NCBI GenBank assembly: GCA_910588885.1
Contig: CAJUSQ010000003.1
Location: 14,859 to 78,858, forward strand
Origin: an uncultured Lachnospiraceae bacterium
GTDB taxonomy: Bacteria > Bacillota > Clostridia > Lachnospirales > Lachnospiraceae
Length of the DNA stretch: 64,000 bases
Direction of reading: 5' to 3'
The position numbers and the translations under genes were made by a program. The notes beneath the pieces are model-generated. The model was not told where the DNA came from. It searched no databases and saw only the letters and a program-made list of their open reading frames with translations. This document shows, in pieces, positions 17,301-26,502 of the stretch; position 1 is the stretch's first letter; each line of letters starts with the position of its first letter.

Positions 17301-17737
17301 ATGGTCCAGTCTTCCAGAGGAACTGCGCCCAGAGATTTGTAAAATTCAATACTGGGCTGGTTCCAATCCAGACAGCACCATTCCAGCCGGCCGCAGCCCC
17401 GGGCCACGGTCAGATGGGCCAATTCCTGCAGCAAAGCCTTGCCGTATCCCTTTCCGCGGTATTCCGGCTTCACAAACAAATCCTCCAGATAAATGCCGGA
17501 CCGGCCCAGGAACGTGGAGAAGTTGTGGAAAAACAGGGCAAAGCCCACCGGGACTTCGTTCTCCTCCCCAATCAGCACCTCTGCCTTCTGCTTATCGAAA
17601 ATCCATTCCTCCATGAGCGCTTCCGTCGCCACTACTTCCTCCAACATATGCTCGTAGTCTGCCAATTCTTTCACAAACTCCAAGATCGTATGTACATCTT
17701 CCCGTCCGGCCAGCCGGATCTGAAATCCCTGCTCCAT
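17240..17737 (-). CDS. GNAT family N-acetyltransferase
   Basis: A 165-residue acetyltransferase of the diamine/spermidine N-acetyltransferase-like group. ATG at 17737 follows GGGAGG; the longer frame to 17833 overlaps the alarmone synthetase gene and is unlikely. The acetyl-CoA loop is VKPEYRGKGYGKALLQ near residue 95, preceded by GIYLEDLFV. LEWCCLDWNQPSIEFYKSLGA near 125 is typical of the SSAT-like family. The substrate is unknown; a polyamine or small amine is a fair guess. The end overlaps the hydrolase remnant on the other strand. Confidence 0.9.
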   Translation of the reverse strand: MEQGFQIRLAGREDVHTILEFVKELADYEHMLEEVVATEALMEEWIFDKQKAEVLIGEENEVPVGFALFFHNFSTFLGRSGIYLEDLFVKPEYRGKGYGKALLQELAHLTVARGCGRLEWCCLDWNQPSIEFYKSLGAVPLEDWTIYRMTGETLDAFSKKSNTVS

Positions 17738-17771
17738 TGTAACTACCTCCCTGACATTGTTGATTCTCCTG

Positions 17772-18554
17772 CTACACTCCCTGGGAAACGCTTTGCGGCA
17801 CCCCCTGCCGCAGCCGCTTCTCCGATACTTCAAACGCCCGGCGCTCCTTCTGCTGCTCCAAAAAACGCTTCTCCCGCTGTTCCCTCTGGCGGCGGCGTTC
17901 CTCCTCCTTCTGTTCCTCCTGCTCCTTCTTCGCTTTCAGAATCGCTTCATTCAGCTGCAGCATCCGGTTATCCAGCATAGAAACGATCCCGGCGCAATCC
18001 CGCAGCTCCCGGCTGATATAATCCGGCGCATTTCCTTCAAACTTATAATAAATCTTATGCTCCAGGCTGGCCCAGAAATCCATGGCAATCGTACGGATCT
18101 GGATCTCTACCTTGGCATCCACCATCCGATCCGATAGAAAAATAGGAACCGTTACCAACATATGGTAGCTCTTATAGCCGCTGGGCTTGGGATTCTTAAT
18201 ATAATCCTTGACGGATACCACCGTCAGGTCATTCTGCTTGCCAATCATCTTCGCAATCCGGTATATATCGGATGTAAAGGAACACACAATCCGGATGCCT
18301 GCAATATCATTGACATAATTCACCATATTCTCAATGGTGCTCTCATACCCGTCCCGCTTCAGCTTCTTCACAATGCTCTCCGGCGTCTTGATGCGGGACT
18401 TAAAATACTCAATGGGATTATACTGATGCACATGCTGAAATTCATCATTCAGAATCTCCAGCTTTGTATTTACCTCTTTCAGTGCTGAATTATACAAAAA
18501 AATAACGGTTTTCCAGCTGTCTATCCCCTCATTAAAAATTACACTTGTATCCAA
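17772..18554 (-). CDS. Small alarmone synthetase (RelA/SpoT-domain GTP pyrophosphokinase)
   Basis: A 260-residue single-domain (p)ppGpp synthetase. The synthetase domain (about residues 45-190) shows NYVNDIAGIRIVCSF, then DYIKNPKPSGYKSYH with the Tyr/His substrate region, and VEIQIRTIAMDFWASLEHKIYYK. There is no hydrolase, TGS or ACT domain, so it is of the SAS (YjbM/YwaC) type. A long charged coiled tail (residues 205-250, Glu/Arg/Gln-rich) extends beyond the usual length. The start is a TTG at 18554, since no ATG precedes the conserved part; the ribosome site is weak. It would raise alarmone levels under stress. Confidence 0.9.
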   Translation of the reverse strand: MDTSVIFNEGIDSWKTVIFLYNSALKEVNTKLEILNDEFQHVHQYNPIEYFKSRIKTPESIVKKLKRDGYESTIENMVNYVNDIAGIRIVCSFTSDIYRIAKMIGKQNDLTVVSVKDYIKNPKPSGYKSYHMLVTVPIFLSDRMVDAKVEIQIRTIAMDFWASLEHKIYYKFEGNAPDYISRELRDCAGIVSMLDNRMLQLNEAILKAKKEQEEQKEEERRRQREQREKRFLEQQKERRAFEVSEKRLRQGVPQSVSQGV

Positions 18555-18720
18555 TGTATCAACTTCTTTCTACTACTCCCGATGAAAAACACCGAAAAAC
18601 AATTTGCACAGTTCCGGCATTTTCCTGCTCTTCTTAACTTTACATCCTTTGTATATATTATAACATGTTTCGCCGCAAAAATGGTCATTTTTTGTATTTT
18701 TTATAAAATATTAATAAATG

Positions 18721-18773
18721 AAGCGGATGCCCCGCTGGTAAAATTATACATCTCACCGCTTCCACATCCGCTT
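18721..18773 (-). terminator. Possible terminator of the aminotransferase gene
   Basis: AAGCGGATG (18721-18729) pairs with CATCCGCTT (18765-18773) around a 35-base loop. On the minus strand it lies 32 bases after the aminotransferase stop and is followed by an AT-rich tract. The loop is long, so this is tentative. Confidence 0.4.
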
Positions 18774-18804
18774 TTCCGATACTTCTTTGGAACCGATCGG
18801 TATT

Positions 18805-20100
18805 CTATGCTTCCTGCTTCGCCGCTAATATCTTCTCAATGCTGACCAGCTTCACGCATATTACAAAAATATCCGTAGCCAGCTTCAGATCCTCCAGGGA
18901 GGGATACGTCGGCGCAATCCTGATCACGGAATCCCTGGGATCTTTCCCGTACGGGAAGGGTGCGCCGGCTGGAGTCATGACCATCCCCGCCTTTTTCGCT
19001 TTGGAAACAATGGCTTTCGCACAGCCGTCCAGCGTCTCAAAACAGATAAAATATCCGCCCTTGGGCCGGATCCAGCTTCCGATTTCCCGGCCCGCCAGTT
19101 CCCGGTCAAAGGTATCCAGGATCATTTCAAACTTGGGCCGCAGAATGTCCGCATGCTTACGCATATGCTCGGTCATTCCGTAAATATCTTTAAAAAACCG
19201 GACATGGCGAAGCTGGTTTACCTTGTCGTGCCCGATGGTCGCAAGGGCCAGCTGCTTGCGGATTTCGGCCAGGTTATTCAATGAAGCCGCCAAAGCCGCG
19301 ATGCCGGAACCGGAAAACGTAATCTTGGAGGTGGAGCAAAATTTATACACCATATCCGGGTTCCCGGCCCGTTTGCACTCCGCCATGATTTCTACCAGAT
19401 TATCCTGGTCAATGTCATAAAGGTGATGGACGCCGTAAGCATTGTCCCAATAAATTCGAAAATCCCTGGCCGCCGGCTTCAGCCTTGCAAAACGGCGCAC
19501 CGTTTCATCGGAATAGGTAATCCCCTGAGGATTGGAATACTTCGGGACACACCAGATTCCCTTAATCGCTTCGTCCCTGCTGACCAAATCCTCTACCATG
19601 TCCATGTCCGGCCCGGTGGGAAGCATCGGAATATTTATCATTTCAATCCCAAAATACTCTGTGATTGCAAAATGCCGGTCATACCCCGGCACCGGGCACA
19701 GGAATTTTACCTTATCCAGCTTGCACCAGGGAGTATTTCCCATTACGCCATGGGTCATGGAACGGGAAATCGTATCATACATGACATTCAGGCTGGAATT
19801 TCCATAAATAATAATGTTATCAGGATGGCATTCGATCATATCTCCCAGCAGCTCCTTCGCCTCCTGAATCCCGTCCAGAACCCCGTAATTCCGGCAATCC
19901 GTGCCGTCGTCACATTTCAGATCCGAATCGCTGTTTAAGCAATCCATCATCCCCATGGACAGATCCAGCTGCTCCTGGGACGGCTTCCCTCTGGACATGT
20001 CCAGCTGCAGGCCGCTCTGCTGGTATTTTTTGTAAATGCTGCTAAGCTTGGCTTTCTCCTGCAGCAATTCTTCCTTTGTCATCTCCTGATAAGACTGCAT
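18805..20100 (-). CDS. PLP-dependent aspartate-type aminotransferase (class Ic)
   Basis: A 431-residue aminotransferase of the group first annotated as alanine-glyoxylate or GntR-less MocR-like aspartate aminotransferases. Visible features are LDMSRGKPSQEQLDLS near residue 32, GNSSLNVMYD near 100 (cofactor phosphate region), VPKYSNPQGITYS near 185 and YWDNAYGVHHLYD near 217. FCSTSKITFSGSG follows near 250 and holds the Schiff-base lysine. The C-terminal PTYPSLEDLKLA is the family end motif. It is expected to interconvert aspartate or a similar amino acid with its 2-oxo acid. It is 53 bases downstream of rarA on the same strand. Confidence 0.9.
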   Translation of the reverse strand: MQSYQEMTKEELLQEKAKLSSIYKKYQQSGLQLDMSRGKPSQEQLDLSMGMMDCLNSDSDLKCDDGTDCRNYGVLDGIQEAKELLGDMIECHPDNIIIYGNSSLNVMYDTISRSMTHGVMGNTPWCKLDKVKFLCPVPGYDRHFAITEYFGIEMINIPMLPTGPDMDMVEDLVSRDEAIKGIWCVPKYSNPQGITYSDETVRRFARLKPAARDFRIYWDNAYGVHHLYDIDQDNLVEIMAECKRAGNPDMVYKFCSTSKITFSGSGIAALAASLNNLAEIRKQLALATIGHDKVNQLRHVRFFKDIYGMTEHMRKHADILRPKFEMILDTFDRELAGREIGSWIRPKGGYFICFETLDGCAKAIVSKAKKAGMVMTPAGAPFPYGKDPRDSVIRIAPTYPSLEDLKLATDIFVICVKLVSIEKILAAKQEA

Positions 20101-20153
20101 TGTTTTCCTCCTTTATTGGGACCCCCGTCAATGGTTCCCATAAATCCTTCCGG

Positions 20154-21479
20154 TTATTCCGCGGCTTTGCGGATATACCGAAGCCACTCCTTGATCTGCT
20201 TCTCATAGCCCTGTTCCGAGGGCTCGTAAAATTTTGTTTCCGTCAGTCCGTCGGGCAGATACTGCTGCTTCACATAATGGTTCGGGAAATCATGGGCATA
20301 TTGATAGCCCAGGCCGTGGCCCAGCTTTGCGGCCCCCTTATAATGGGCATCCAAAAGATGGCCCGGAATCGGTGCGGTGCAAGTCTCCTTTACGGCCTCC
20401 ATGGCCCGGCCGATGGCGGTAACCGCCGAATTGCTCTTGGGTGCACTGGCCACATAGGACACGGCCTGGGCCAGAATAATCTGGGCTTCCGGCATACCGA
20501 TGCGTTCCACGGCCTCACAGGCGCTGACAGCCACCGTCAATGCATTGGGATCGGCATTTCCCACATCCTCCGAAGCGCTGATCATAATCCGCCGGGCAAT
20601 AAACCGGATATCCTCTCCGGCATACAGCATCCGGGCCAGATAGTACAGGGCCGCGTCCGGGTCGGAACCACGCATGCTTTTGATAAATGCGGAAACCGTA
20701 TCGTAATGGTTATCTCCGGACTTGTCGTACCGGACCACCCGCTTCTGAATGCACTCCGAGGCCACCTCCAGGGTGATATGGATCTTCCCGTCCGCGCTGC
20801 GGGGCGTCGTCAAAATGCCCAGCTCAATGGCTGTCAGAGCCGCCCTGGCATCGCCGTTTGCCATATCCGCCAGAAACTCCAGGGCTTCTTCGTCAATCGT
20901 ACCCTGATAAGCCCCCATGCCTTTTTCCGTATCATGGACGGCCCGCAGCAGCAAGGTCCTGATCTCGTCCTTTTCCAGAGTCTTCAGCTCAAAAATCACG
21001 GAGCGGGACAACAGCGCCCCGTTTACTTCGAAATAAGGGTTCTCCGTGGTGGCTCCAATCAGGATGATCGTGCCGTCCTCCACGAAAGGCAGAAGATAGT
21101 CCTGCTGGCCCTTATTAAAACGATGGATTTCGTCCACAAACAAAATCGTCTTCTTGCCGTACATCCCCTGATTATTTTTGGCCTGTTCCACCACGGCTTC
21201 CATATCCTTCTTTCCGGCTGAAGTGGCGTTTATCTGTACAAATTCCCCGCTGGTGGTATTGGCAATCACCTTCGCCAGAGTCGTCTTCCCGGTTCCCGGG
21301 GGGCCGTAAAAAATCAGGGAGCTAAGCTTATCCGCCTGGATTGCCCGGTATAAAAGCTTATCCTTTCCAATTATGTGCTGCTGTCCCACTACCTCTTCCA
21401 GGGAAGAGGGGCGCAGGCGACTGGCCAGGGGCGCTTCCTTCTCCTGGTTCTGCCGGCGCATGTAATCGAATAAATCCAT
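20154..21479 (-). CDS. rarA: Replication-associated recombination protein A (MgsA/RarA AAA ATPase)
   Basis: A 441-residue clamp-loader-like AAA+ ATPase acting at stalled replication forks. The ATG at 21479 follows AAGGAG. Walker A is GPPGTGKTT near residue 47, Walker B LFVDEIHRFNKGQQD near 97, sensor I IGATTENPYFEVN near 122 and arginine-finger region LLSRSVIFEL near 135. The C-terminal half has the RarA-specific DPDAALYYLARML and HDFPNHYVKQQYLPD segments. Length and order are standard. Confidence 0.95.
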   Translation of the reverse strand: MDLFDYMRRQNQEKEAPLASRLRPSSLEEVVGQQHIIGKDKLLYRAIQADKLSSLIFYGPPGTGKTTLAKVIANTTSGEFVQINATSAGKKDMEAVVEQAKNNQGMYGKKTILFVDEIHRFNKGQQDYLLPFVEDGTIILIGATTENPYFEVNGALLSRSVIFELKTLEKDEIRTLLLRAVHDTEKGMGAYQGTIDEEALEFLADMANGDARAALTAIELGILTTPRSADGKIHITLEVASECIQKRVVRYDKSGDNHYDTVSAFIKSMRGSDPDAALYYLARMLYAGEDIRFIARRIMISASEDVGNADPNALTVAVSACEAVERIGMPEAQIILAQAVSYVASAPKSNSAVTAIGRAMEAVKETCTAPIPGHLLDAHYKGAAKLGHGLGYQYAHDFPNHYVKQQYLPDGLTETKFYEPSEQGYEKQIKEWLRYIRKAAE

Positions 21480-21817
21480 GTTTTCTCCTTCTGCAACATC
21501 AAATACAGGGATGGGCATTCTGTTTTATCATACGCTTTCTTATGTCCATTTTGCATTTTATTATATTGCATCCTTCATAATATCGTCGTTTTATCTAAAA
21601 TTTCTTATTTTTCCGACTCATTTTGACAGATTCAGAGCAGATTCTTTCAATCACCTGCAATTAGCATACACAAAAATGCGCTTCTTTACAAGAGTAAAGC
21701 GCCAATTTGTGAAATTTTCTACAATCTGCTGTATTTTGAGGCGGAAATTGCAGGCCGGGCTGTAAGAAATGCAGGAAAAAGGAACCCTGCCCGGCAGGAT
21801 TCCTCTTTCTCTCCGAA
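21480..21817. other. AT-rich intergenic region
   Basis: About 340 bases between rarA and the small CxCPxC protein. It includes the terminator at 21774-21803 and an imperfect hairpin near 21678-21703 (GCGC ends around TTAC-AAGA-GTAA). I see no gene or recognisable riboswitch. Confidence 0.4.
21774..21803 (-). terminator. Rho-independent terminator
   Basis: On the minus strand GGAATCCTGC-CGG-GCAGGGTTCC is followed by TTTTT. It lies 15 bases past the stop of the gene at 21818-22171. Confidence 0.8.
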
Positions 21818-22171
21818 TTATAAAAGCCCCATCTTGTCCAAAATCGCTTCTACTGCCTGACATGCCGGACAGTCGCAATACTTGGCCCCGGCTGCTTTGA
21901 TTTCCTCGGCATGGGCCTTTATTTCCTTGGCTTTCTCAGCTCCAAACACCTGTCCTCCCATTTCCGAACCGGCAAATCCGATCAGCCCGTCTATGGTTAC
22001 CAGATCTTCTTTCAGCTCTGCCATATACTTCCCGGTTTCCTCCTCTTCCTTAGGGGTTCCCAGCGCATCCAGCCATGCCCTGGCCGCATCCTTTGCCTCC
22101 TGGCTGCAGCTATGCGCTGCCATCAGTTCTTTTGTTTTCTCTACCACGTAATCTTGTACTTCTTTGTTCAT
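21818..22171 (-). CDS. Small conserved clostridial protein with CxCPxC motif
   Basis: A 117-residue soluble, acidic, helical protein. The ATG at 22171 follows AAGGAA. The C-terminal part contains AKYCDCPACQAVEAI near residue 97, a possible metal or iron-sulfur site, and the middle has IDGLIGFAGSEMGGQVFGAEKA. I recall close relatives in Lachnospiraceae that databases label, on weak grounds, as small heat-shock or Hsp90-related proteins; no chaperone domain is visible. It is a single gene with its own terminator. Function unknown. Confidence 0.8.
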   Translation of the reverse strand: MNKEVQDYVVEKTKELMAAHSCSQEAKDAARAWLDALGTPKEEEETGKYMAELKEDLVTIDGLIGFAGSEMGGQVFGAEKAKEIKAHAEEIKAAGAKYCDCPACQAVEAILDKMGLL

Positions 22172-22333
22172 CGGGATTCCTTCTTTCTTATAAATTATGT
22201 AATTCTGTTTCCTGCCTGTAACTTGCACCGGCGTTTGCTGTATTTTAACAGAAAATCAAAGTACTTGTCAATAACGGAAAGTGGGTGAACCACCGTTTAA
22301 AAAATGATGATTCACCCATGACAGACCGGCACT

Positions 22334-22813
22334 TTATGCATGAAACTTTTCATCAAAGGAAATCTTCTCCAGCTGTTCTAAAAGCTTCTTTTGCCCTTTC
22401 TTCGGTTTCGACAGATAACAGAGCATCAGAATTGAAAACAGCAGCGCCGAAACCAAAAGCATTTCAAAATCTGTCCTTAGAGCTGCACTGAAAAACACCG
22501 CCAGACTTAAAACTGCCCCCATAGCCAGAAACAAATTCGCGGAACGCTTCTTTCCAAATTTTCCGGTAATACAGCTTCCCCTTTCCTCTGTTTCCAACCG
22601 GCCGTTAAAATACAGTCCAAGGCTCATACTTTTGATTTCAAATTCCTTATGGTGGCAAAGAACAAAATCCCGATTATCCTTAAAATGCCCCCAATAGCAG
22701 GCAGTCTGTTGATAAGCCCGCATATTTTCATCCGTATCTTCCACCACCTTCTCCCAAAAAGAACGCTTCCATTCTTCCGGTGTAAGATGGCTGAGTATCT
22801 TAACGGTTTCCAT
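22334..22813 (-). CDS. Small membrane protein, paralogue of the protein at 24397-24903
   Basis: A 159-residue protein of unknown function with a soluble N-terminal half and two membrane helices (about residues 92-112 and 116-136), then a basic KPKKGQKKLLEQLEKIS tail. It shares the frame LTPEEWK...W..KV.ED at the N-terminus, G.YF.G.LE and ITG.F.KK.SANL in the middle, and KPKKG..LL.QLE.IS at the end with the protein encoded on the other side of the AtoE gene. It ends the minus-strand group, 12 bases after the transporter stop, so it probably shares its transcript. Confidence 0.75.
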   Translation of the reverse strand: METVKILSHLTPEEWKRSFWEKVVEDTDENMRAYQQTACYWGHFKDNRDFVLCHHKEFEIKSMSLGLYFNGRLETEERGSCITGKFGKKRSANLFLAMGAVLSLAVFFSAALRTDFEMLLVSALLFSILMLCYLSKPKKGQKKLLEQLEKISFDEKFHA

Positions 22814-22825
22814 CCTGCCTCACAC

Positions 22826-24196
22826 TTAAGCAAACAACGGCACAAGGAACAGGAAACCTAAGGCCGTTATAATTCCGGACACAATCAAAACGATCGCACA
22901 GTAGCCCATGATATCCCTGGCGCCAAGTCCGGCAATGCCCAGAGCCGGAAGCGCCCAGAAGGGCTGGAGCATATTAGTCCAGGCATCGCCCCAGGCAATC
23001 CCCATAGCTGTAACCGCCGGACTGACGCCCAGCTGCAAACCGGCCGGCATCATAATCGGTCCCTGAACGGCCCATTGTCCTCCTCCTGAGGGTACAAAGA
23101 AATTCACCACTCCTGCTGCCAGATAGCAGAGCACCGGGAAGGTCCTTGGGGTAGAAATGCTAACAAACGCCGTGCTGATCGCCCCCGCAAGAGACACTCC
23201 GGTAGCTCCGGCCGTGGTCATAATCCCCTGGATTCCGGCATAAAAGGGGAACTGCAGAATAATCCCGCCTGCACTGGAAGCCGCTTCTGTAATAGCCCGC
23301 ACATACCCAATCGGCGTCTTATGGAATGCGATCCCAAGCACCAGAAAAATCAGGTTTACGATATTTAAGGACAATGCATTCAAAATCGACCCTGCATTAA
23401 TAAAATAATACACCAAATATACCGCGCCTAATAATACTACGATATAGGATAAAATCATGCTGTTTTCCAGCTTTTCAGCCGGTGTGGAAGGCTTGGGATA
23501 TTCGATCTTTTCCTCTGTCAGAAGCTTCGGATCAATGGATATCACATTCTTCGGTTCCGGATGCATCCATGCATTTATCACTGCAACTACCACCACCACT
23601 ACTACTATCATAATCAGGTTCCAGGGCGCAAAAATCGTTGCGGAGGTGGGCACGACTTCCGTTACCACACCACCCGTGTTTGCAACTGCGCCATCGGCCC
23701 CTAAGGAGGTAAGGCCCAGTGGAATGGAACCGGAAATTCCGGAGTGCCAGATTACAAATCCGGAATAAGCAGCCGCAATGATCAGACGGTAATCCACACC
23801 TTTTACTTTTTTCGCAACCTCCTTTGCCAGCAGCGCCCCGATAATCAGACCGAAGCCCCAGTTAATAAAGTTACAAATTGCTGCTACAATCGTTACAAAG
23901 GCAATGGCGGAAACCGGCTTCTTCGGAACACCTGCCAGCACTACAATTACTTTCTTAATTGCAGGAGCATTCGCCAAAGCACTGCCCAGCACCAACACCA
24001 GCGCCATCTGCATGGAAAACAGCAGCAATCCCCACACTCCGGATCCCCATGCGTTCGCCACCTCAATGGGATTCATCCCCGTCACCGGGATTGCGGCAAT
24101 GAATACAATGATAGTCAGAATAATACAGAATACAAATGCATCCGGCAGGAACTTCTGAACCAGTTTCACACATCCATTGGTAAACTTTTTGAACAT
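22826..24196 (-). CDS. atoE: Short-chain fatty acid transporter (AtoE family)
   Basis: A 456-residue membrane protein with about 11-12 helices. The family segments are visible: FINWGFGLIIGALLAKEVAKK near residue 110, YSGFVIWHSGISGSIPL near 143 and FFVPSGGGQWAVQGPIM near 363. QPFWALPALGIAGL follows near 412. AtoE-type carriers move short-chain fatty acids such as acetoacetate or butyrate. The gene lies between two paralogous small membrane proteins, an arrangement that suggests that these assist or regulate it. Start ATG at 24196 follows AAAGG. Confidence 0.9.
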   Translation of the reverse strand: MFKKFTNGCVKLVQKFLPDAFVFCIILTIIVFIAAIPVTGMNPIEVANAWGSGVWGLLLFSMQMALVLVLGSALANAPAIKKVIVVLAGVPKKPVSAIAFVTIVAAICNFINWGFGLIIGALLAKEVAKKVKGVDYRLIIAAAYSGFVIWHSGISGSIPLGLTSLGADGAVANTGGVVTEVVPTSATIFAPWNLIMIVVVVVVVAVINAWMHPEPKNVISIDPKLLTEEKIEYPKPSTPAEKLENSMILSYIVVLLGAVYLVYYFINAGSILNALSLNIVNLIFLVLGIAFHKTPIGYVRAITEAASSAGGIILQFPFYAGIQGIMTTAGATGVSLAGAISTAFVSISTPRTFPVLCYLAAGVVNFFVPSGGGQWAVQGPIMMPAGLQLGVSPAVTAMGIAWGDAWTNMLQPFWALPALGIAGLGARDIMGYCAIVLIVSGIITALGFLFLVPLFA

Positions 24197-24396
24197 TTCA
24201 TATCACCCTTTCCTTTTCTTTGGTAGGTTTTCCGTCGCATTGGTCAAGCCTGCTGCGGAATTGCATTTTATTTGTTCTAGTTATATTCTATCTTTTTGTT
24301 ATTTTTTTGTCAATCTTGAAAAAGCATTTTAATATATTTCTGATCTCTGCGTCAGACTGCTCTTTTGTAAAGGGATCGGTAAATGCCAACTTGATA

Positions 24397-24903
24397 TTAA
24401 TCACATCCCGCTCCCCGATAAGCTTCATCTCCGGAGATCCTCTCCAGCTGCCGCAGGAGCATCCGGCAGCCCTTCTTTGGCTTCGCCAGGAAGCAGAACA
24501 AAAGTACGCCAAACAGCCCGAGGGAAAGAACGGCAACTGCATATTCCCCGCCCATCCAGGCCTTCGACAGGGCAAGCAAACATAGGCCGGCTCCTAAAAG
24601 AAGAAGCAAGTTGGCGCTGGCCTTTTTCCGGAATGTTCCGGTAATCCTGCAGCCCTCTGGGGTTTCTTCCAGATGTCCCTGAAAATACAATCCGACGCTC
24701 ATTCCCTTAATTTCATATTCCTGATGACGGCAAAGCCGAAAATCCCGTTCTTTGTAAAAATCTCCCGCGTAATAAGCCCGGCTCAAACCGGCCTGCTGCC
24801 GTTTCCCCGGTTTCCTTCCGGCGTCTTCCTGCACCTTGTCCCTCCAGGACAATTTCCATTCTTCCGGTGTAAGACGGCTGTCTCTGATAATCGTCTCAAC
24901 CAC
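24397..24903 (-). CDS. Small membrane protein, paralogue of the protein at 22334-22813
   Basis: A 168-residue protein with the same layout as its paralogue: soluble N-terminus beginning with LTPEEWKLSWRDKVQEDAG, two membrane helices (about 98-115 and 121-139), and a basic KPKKGCRMLLRQLERIS tail. It begins with a GTG at 24903, just behind AAGGGG with very short spacing, so the exact start is uncertain. About 200 bases separate its stop from the AtoE start. Function unknown; the duplication around AtoE is the only clue. Confidence 0.7.
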   Translation of the reverse strand: MVETIIRDSRLTPEEWKLSWRDKVQEDAGRKPGKRQQAGLSRAYYAGDFYKERDFRLCRHQEYEIKGMSVGLYFQGHLEETPEGCRITGTFRKKASANLLLLLGAGLCLLALSKAWMGGEYAVAVLSLGLFGVLLFCFLAKPKKGCRMLLRQLERISGDEAYRGAGCD

Positions 24904-24944
24904 CCCTTCTTTTTGCAGGCGAGGGCGGCGCTTAAGGTCCGCGA

Positions 24945-25509
24945 TTATTTTTTCTTTCTACCGTTGATTTTCAGGCTTTTCAAATATTCCTTGGTTTCTT
25001 TGTCCAAACGTCTGCTTTCCACCGCCTTCTGCAGGGCCTTGTTGTGCGTCCAGGGTTCCAGAACCGGCCGGATAAAATATGAGATTGCAGTATCATACTG
25101 TTTCACTAATGCAATACTAAAATACCAAACAACTACTATTTTAATATAATATTCTTCTGATTCTACCTCTGCGGCAAGATCCAGCATTTCCGGCTAAAAT
25201 CCTTCGTCCAGAAAGTATTCCAACAGCGTTACTAAACCAAAACGGACCGTATAGGTATCTTCGCTGTTCAGCCATTTCCTGACATGTTCATACACCAGAA
25301 GCAGATTTTTCCGAAACAGCCTGGGGGATATCGTATCGCAGGTGGCCCAGTTATCCACATAGGGCAGAAACCGTTCCAGCTGATCCAGCAGTTCCTCCAA
25401 ATCCCGGTATTAATTTTGCCCGAAACATCCGGTATGCCTCATCCTGTAAGGCAAATGATCCTTCTGTAATTCTTCCTGTTCCCTTTTCCGTCATTTTTTC
25501 CCGTACCAT
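24945..25509 (-). pseudogene. Degraded AlkD-type DNA alkylation repair glycosylase
   Basis: Three pieces of one HEAT-repeat DNA glycosylase. The N-terminus (25509 to about 25405) begins MVREKMTEKG and contains FALQDEAYRMF, typical of the family start. The next 50-60 residues are missing and the frame changes at about 25400. The second piece has FLPYVDNWATCDTISPRLF, then the frame meets a TAG at 25194-25196. The third continues in the same frame with SEEYYIKIVVVWYFS, WTHNKALQKAVES and the C-terminal TKEYLKSLKI. An intact protein is about 230 residues. At least one deletion/frameshift and one nonsense codon make this non-functional. Confidence 0.85.
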
Positions 25510-25535
25510 CGTATCCTCTCTGTTTTCTCTCGCTC

Positions 25536-26258
25536 CTACTCCACCAGCAAATCTTCCACCGTCACAAATTCATACCCCTGCTGTTCCAATGTATCCACAA
25601 TCTCCAAAGCCGCCGCAACACTGGAGGGATATTGGTCGTGCATCAGAATGATGTCGTTCTCCCCGGCCTTGCTTAAAACATTCCGAACGATACCGGAAGC
25701 ATCGCTTTTACACCAGTCCAAGGGATCAATCGTCCACAAAACCGGAAACATATTCAGCTCAGTTTCAAAGGCTTTGTCCCAGGCCCCGTAAGGCGGGCGG
25801 ACATACTGCAGCTCTTCCCCGGTGATTTTTCGAATAATTTCACTGGTTTTTGTCAGTTCTTCCTTGAATTTCTCCCGATTGGACTTTTTCAGCTGCATAT
25901 GGCTGTAAGTGTGATTTCCGATCAGATGGCCTTCCTCCTCCATCCGCTTTATAATTTCCGGATACTGCTCCGCCTGTTTCCCCATTACAAAAAAGGTGGC
26001 ACATACCTCCCGCTCCTTCAGCCCGTCCAGCAGCTCTATGGTATATCGGGGGTCCGGCCCATCGTCAAAGGTCAGGGCAATCCGTTTCTTCAGTTCCTGA
26101 TAAGGGTCCGTTCCTGCATCCGTTTCTTCCTCCTGCAGGACTTTGGAGGCCGCCTGGCTGCCTTTCTTTGCCGATACATTGCCCGTAACAGCAAACAAAA
26201 TCAAAACATATACCAAAACCAGCTCCAGAAACACTATTTTTTTGTGGAAAGTCTTCAA
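25536..26258 (-). CDS. Polysaccharide deacetylase (NodB family), secreted or membrane-anchored
   Basis: A 240-residue enzyme with an N-terminal signal anchor (about residues 6-28) and a NodB catalytic domain. The metal and catalytic residues are seen in ALTFDDGPDPRY near residue 62, HLIGNHTYSHMQL near 112 (metal histidines), YVRPPYGAWD near 152, the WTIDPLDW segment near 177 and ILMHDQY near 204. The start is taken as TTG 26258, behind AGGGAG, so that the signal follows directly; TTG 26285 is an alternative. It is likely to deacetylate peptidoglycan or a surface glycan. Confidence 0.88.
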   Translation of the reverse strand: MKTFHKKIVFLELVLVYVLILFAVTGNVSAKKGSQAASKVLQEEETDAGTDPYQELKKRIALTFDDGPDPRYTIELLDGLKEREVCATFFVMGKQAEQYPEIIKRMEEEGHLIGNHTYSHMQLKKSNREKFKEELTKTSEIIRKITGEELQYVRPPYGAWDKAFETELNMFPVLWTIDPLDWCKSDASGIVRNVLSKAGENDIILMHDQYPSSVAAALEIVDTLEQQGYEFVTVEDLLVE

Positions 26259-26502
26259 TCTGCTCCCTTCGGCTATCGGAAACAACGCAGCTGTATTTCC
26301 ATAATCCTATCTGTTATGGAAAAATGCGGCCGTATCCATAACGCCCTCTGCCTGCATTTCCCTATAATCTATGTGCCGGAGGCTGTACTTTATTCCTGGG
26401 GCTCTCCGTACCGGCCGCAAAACGAAGGACTTTTTCTGCAAAAACAGCAAAACATTCACAAAAACAGCAAAACAAGCCGCTTTTCCATGCCTGCCCCATG
26501 TC

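Noticed and set aside
20076..21221. 381-codon plus-strand open frame
   Set aside because: Antisense to rarA, no motif and no ribosome site.
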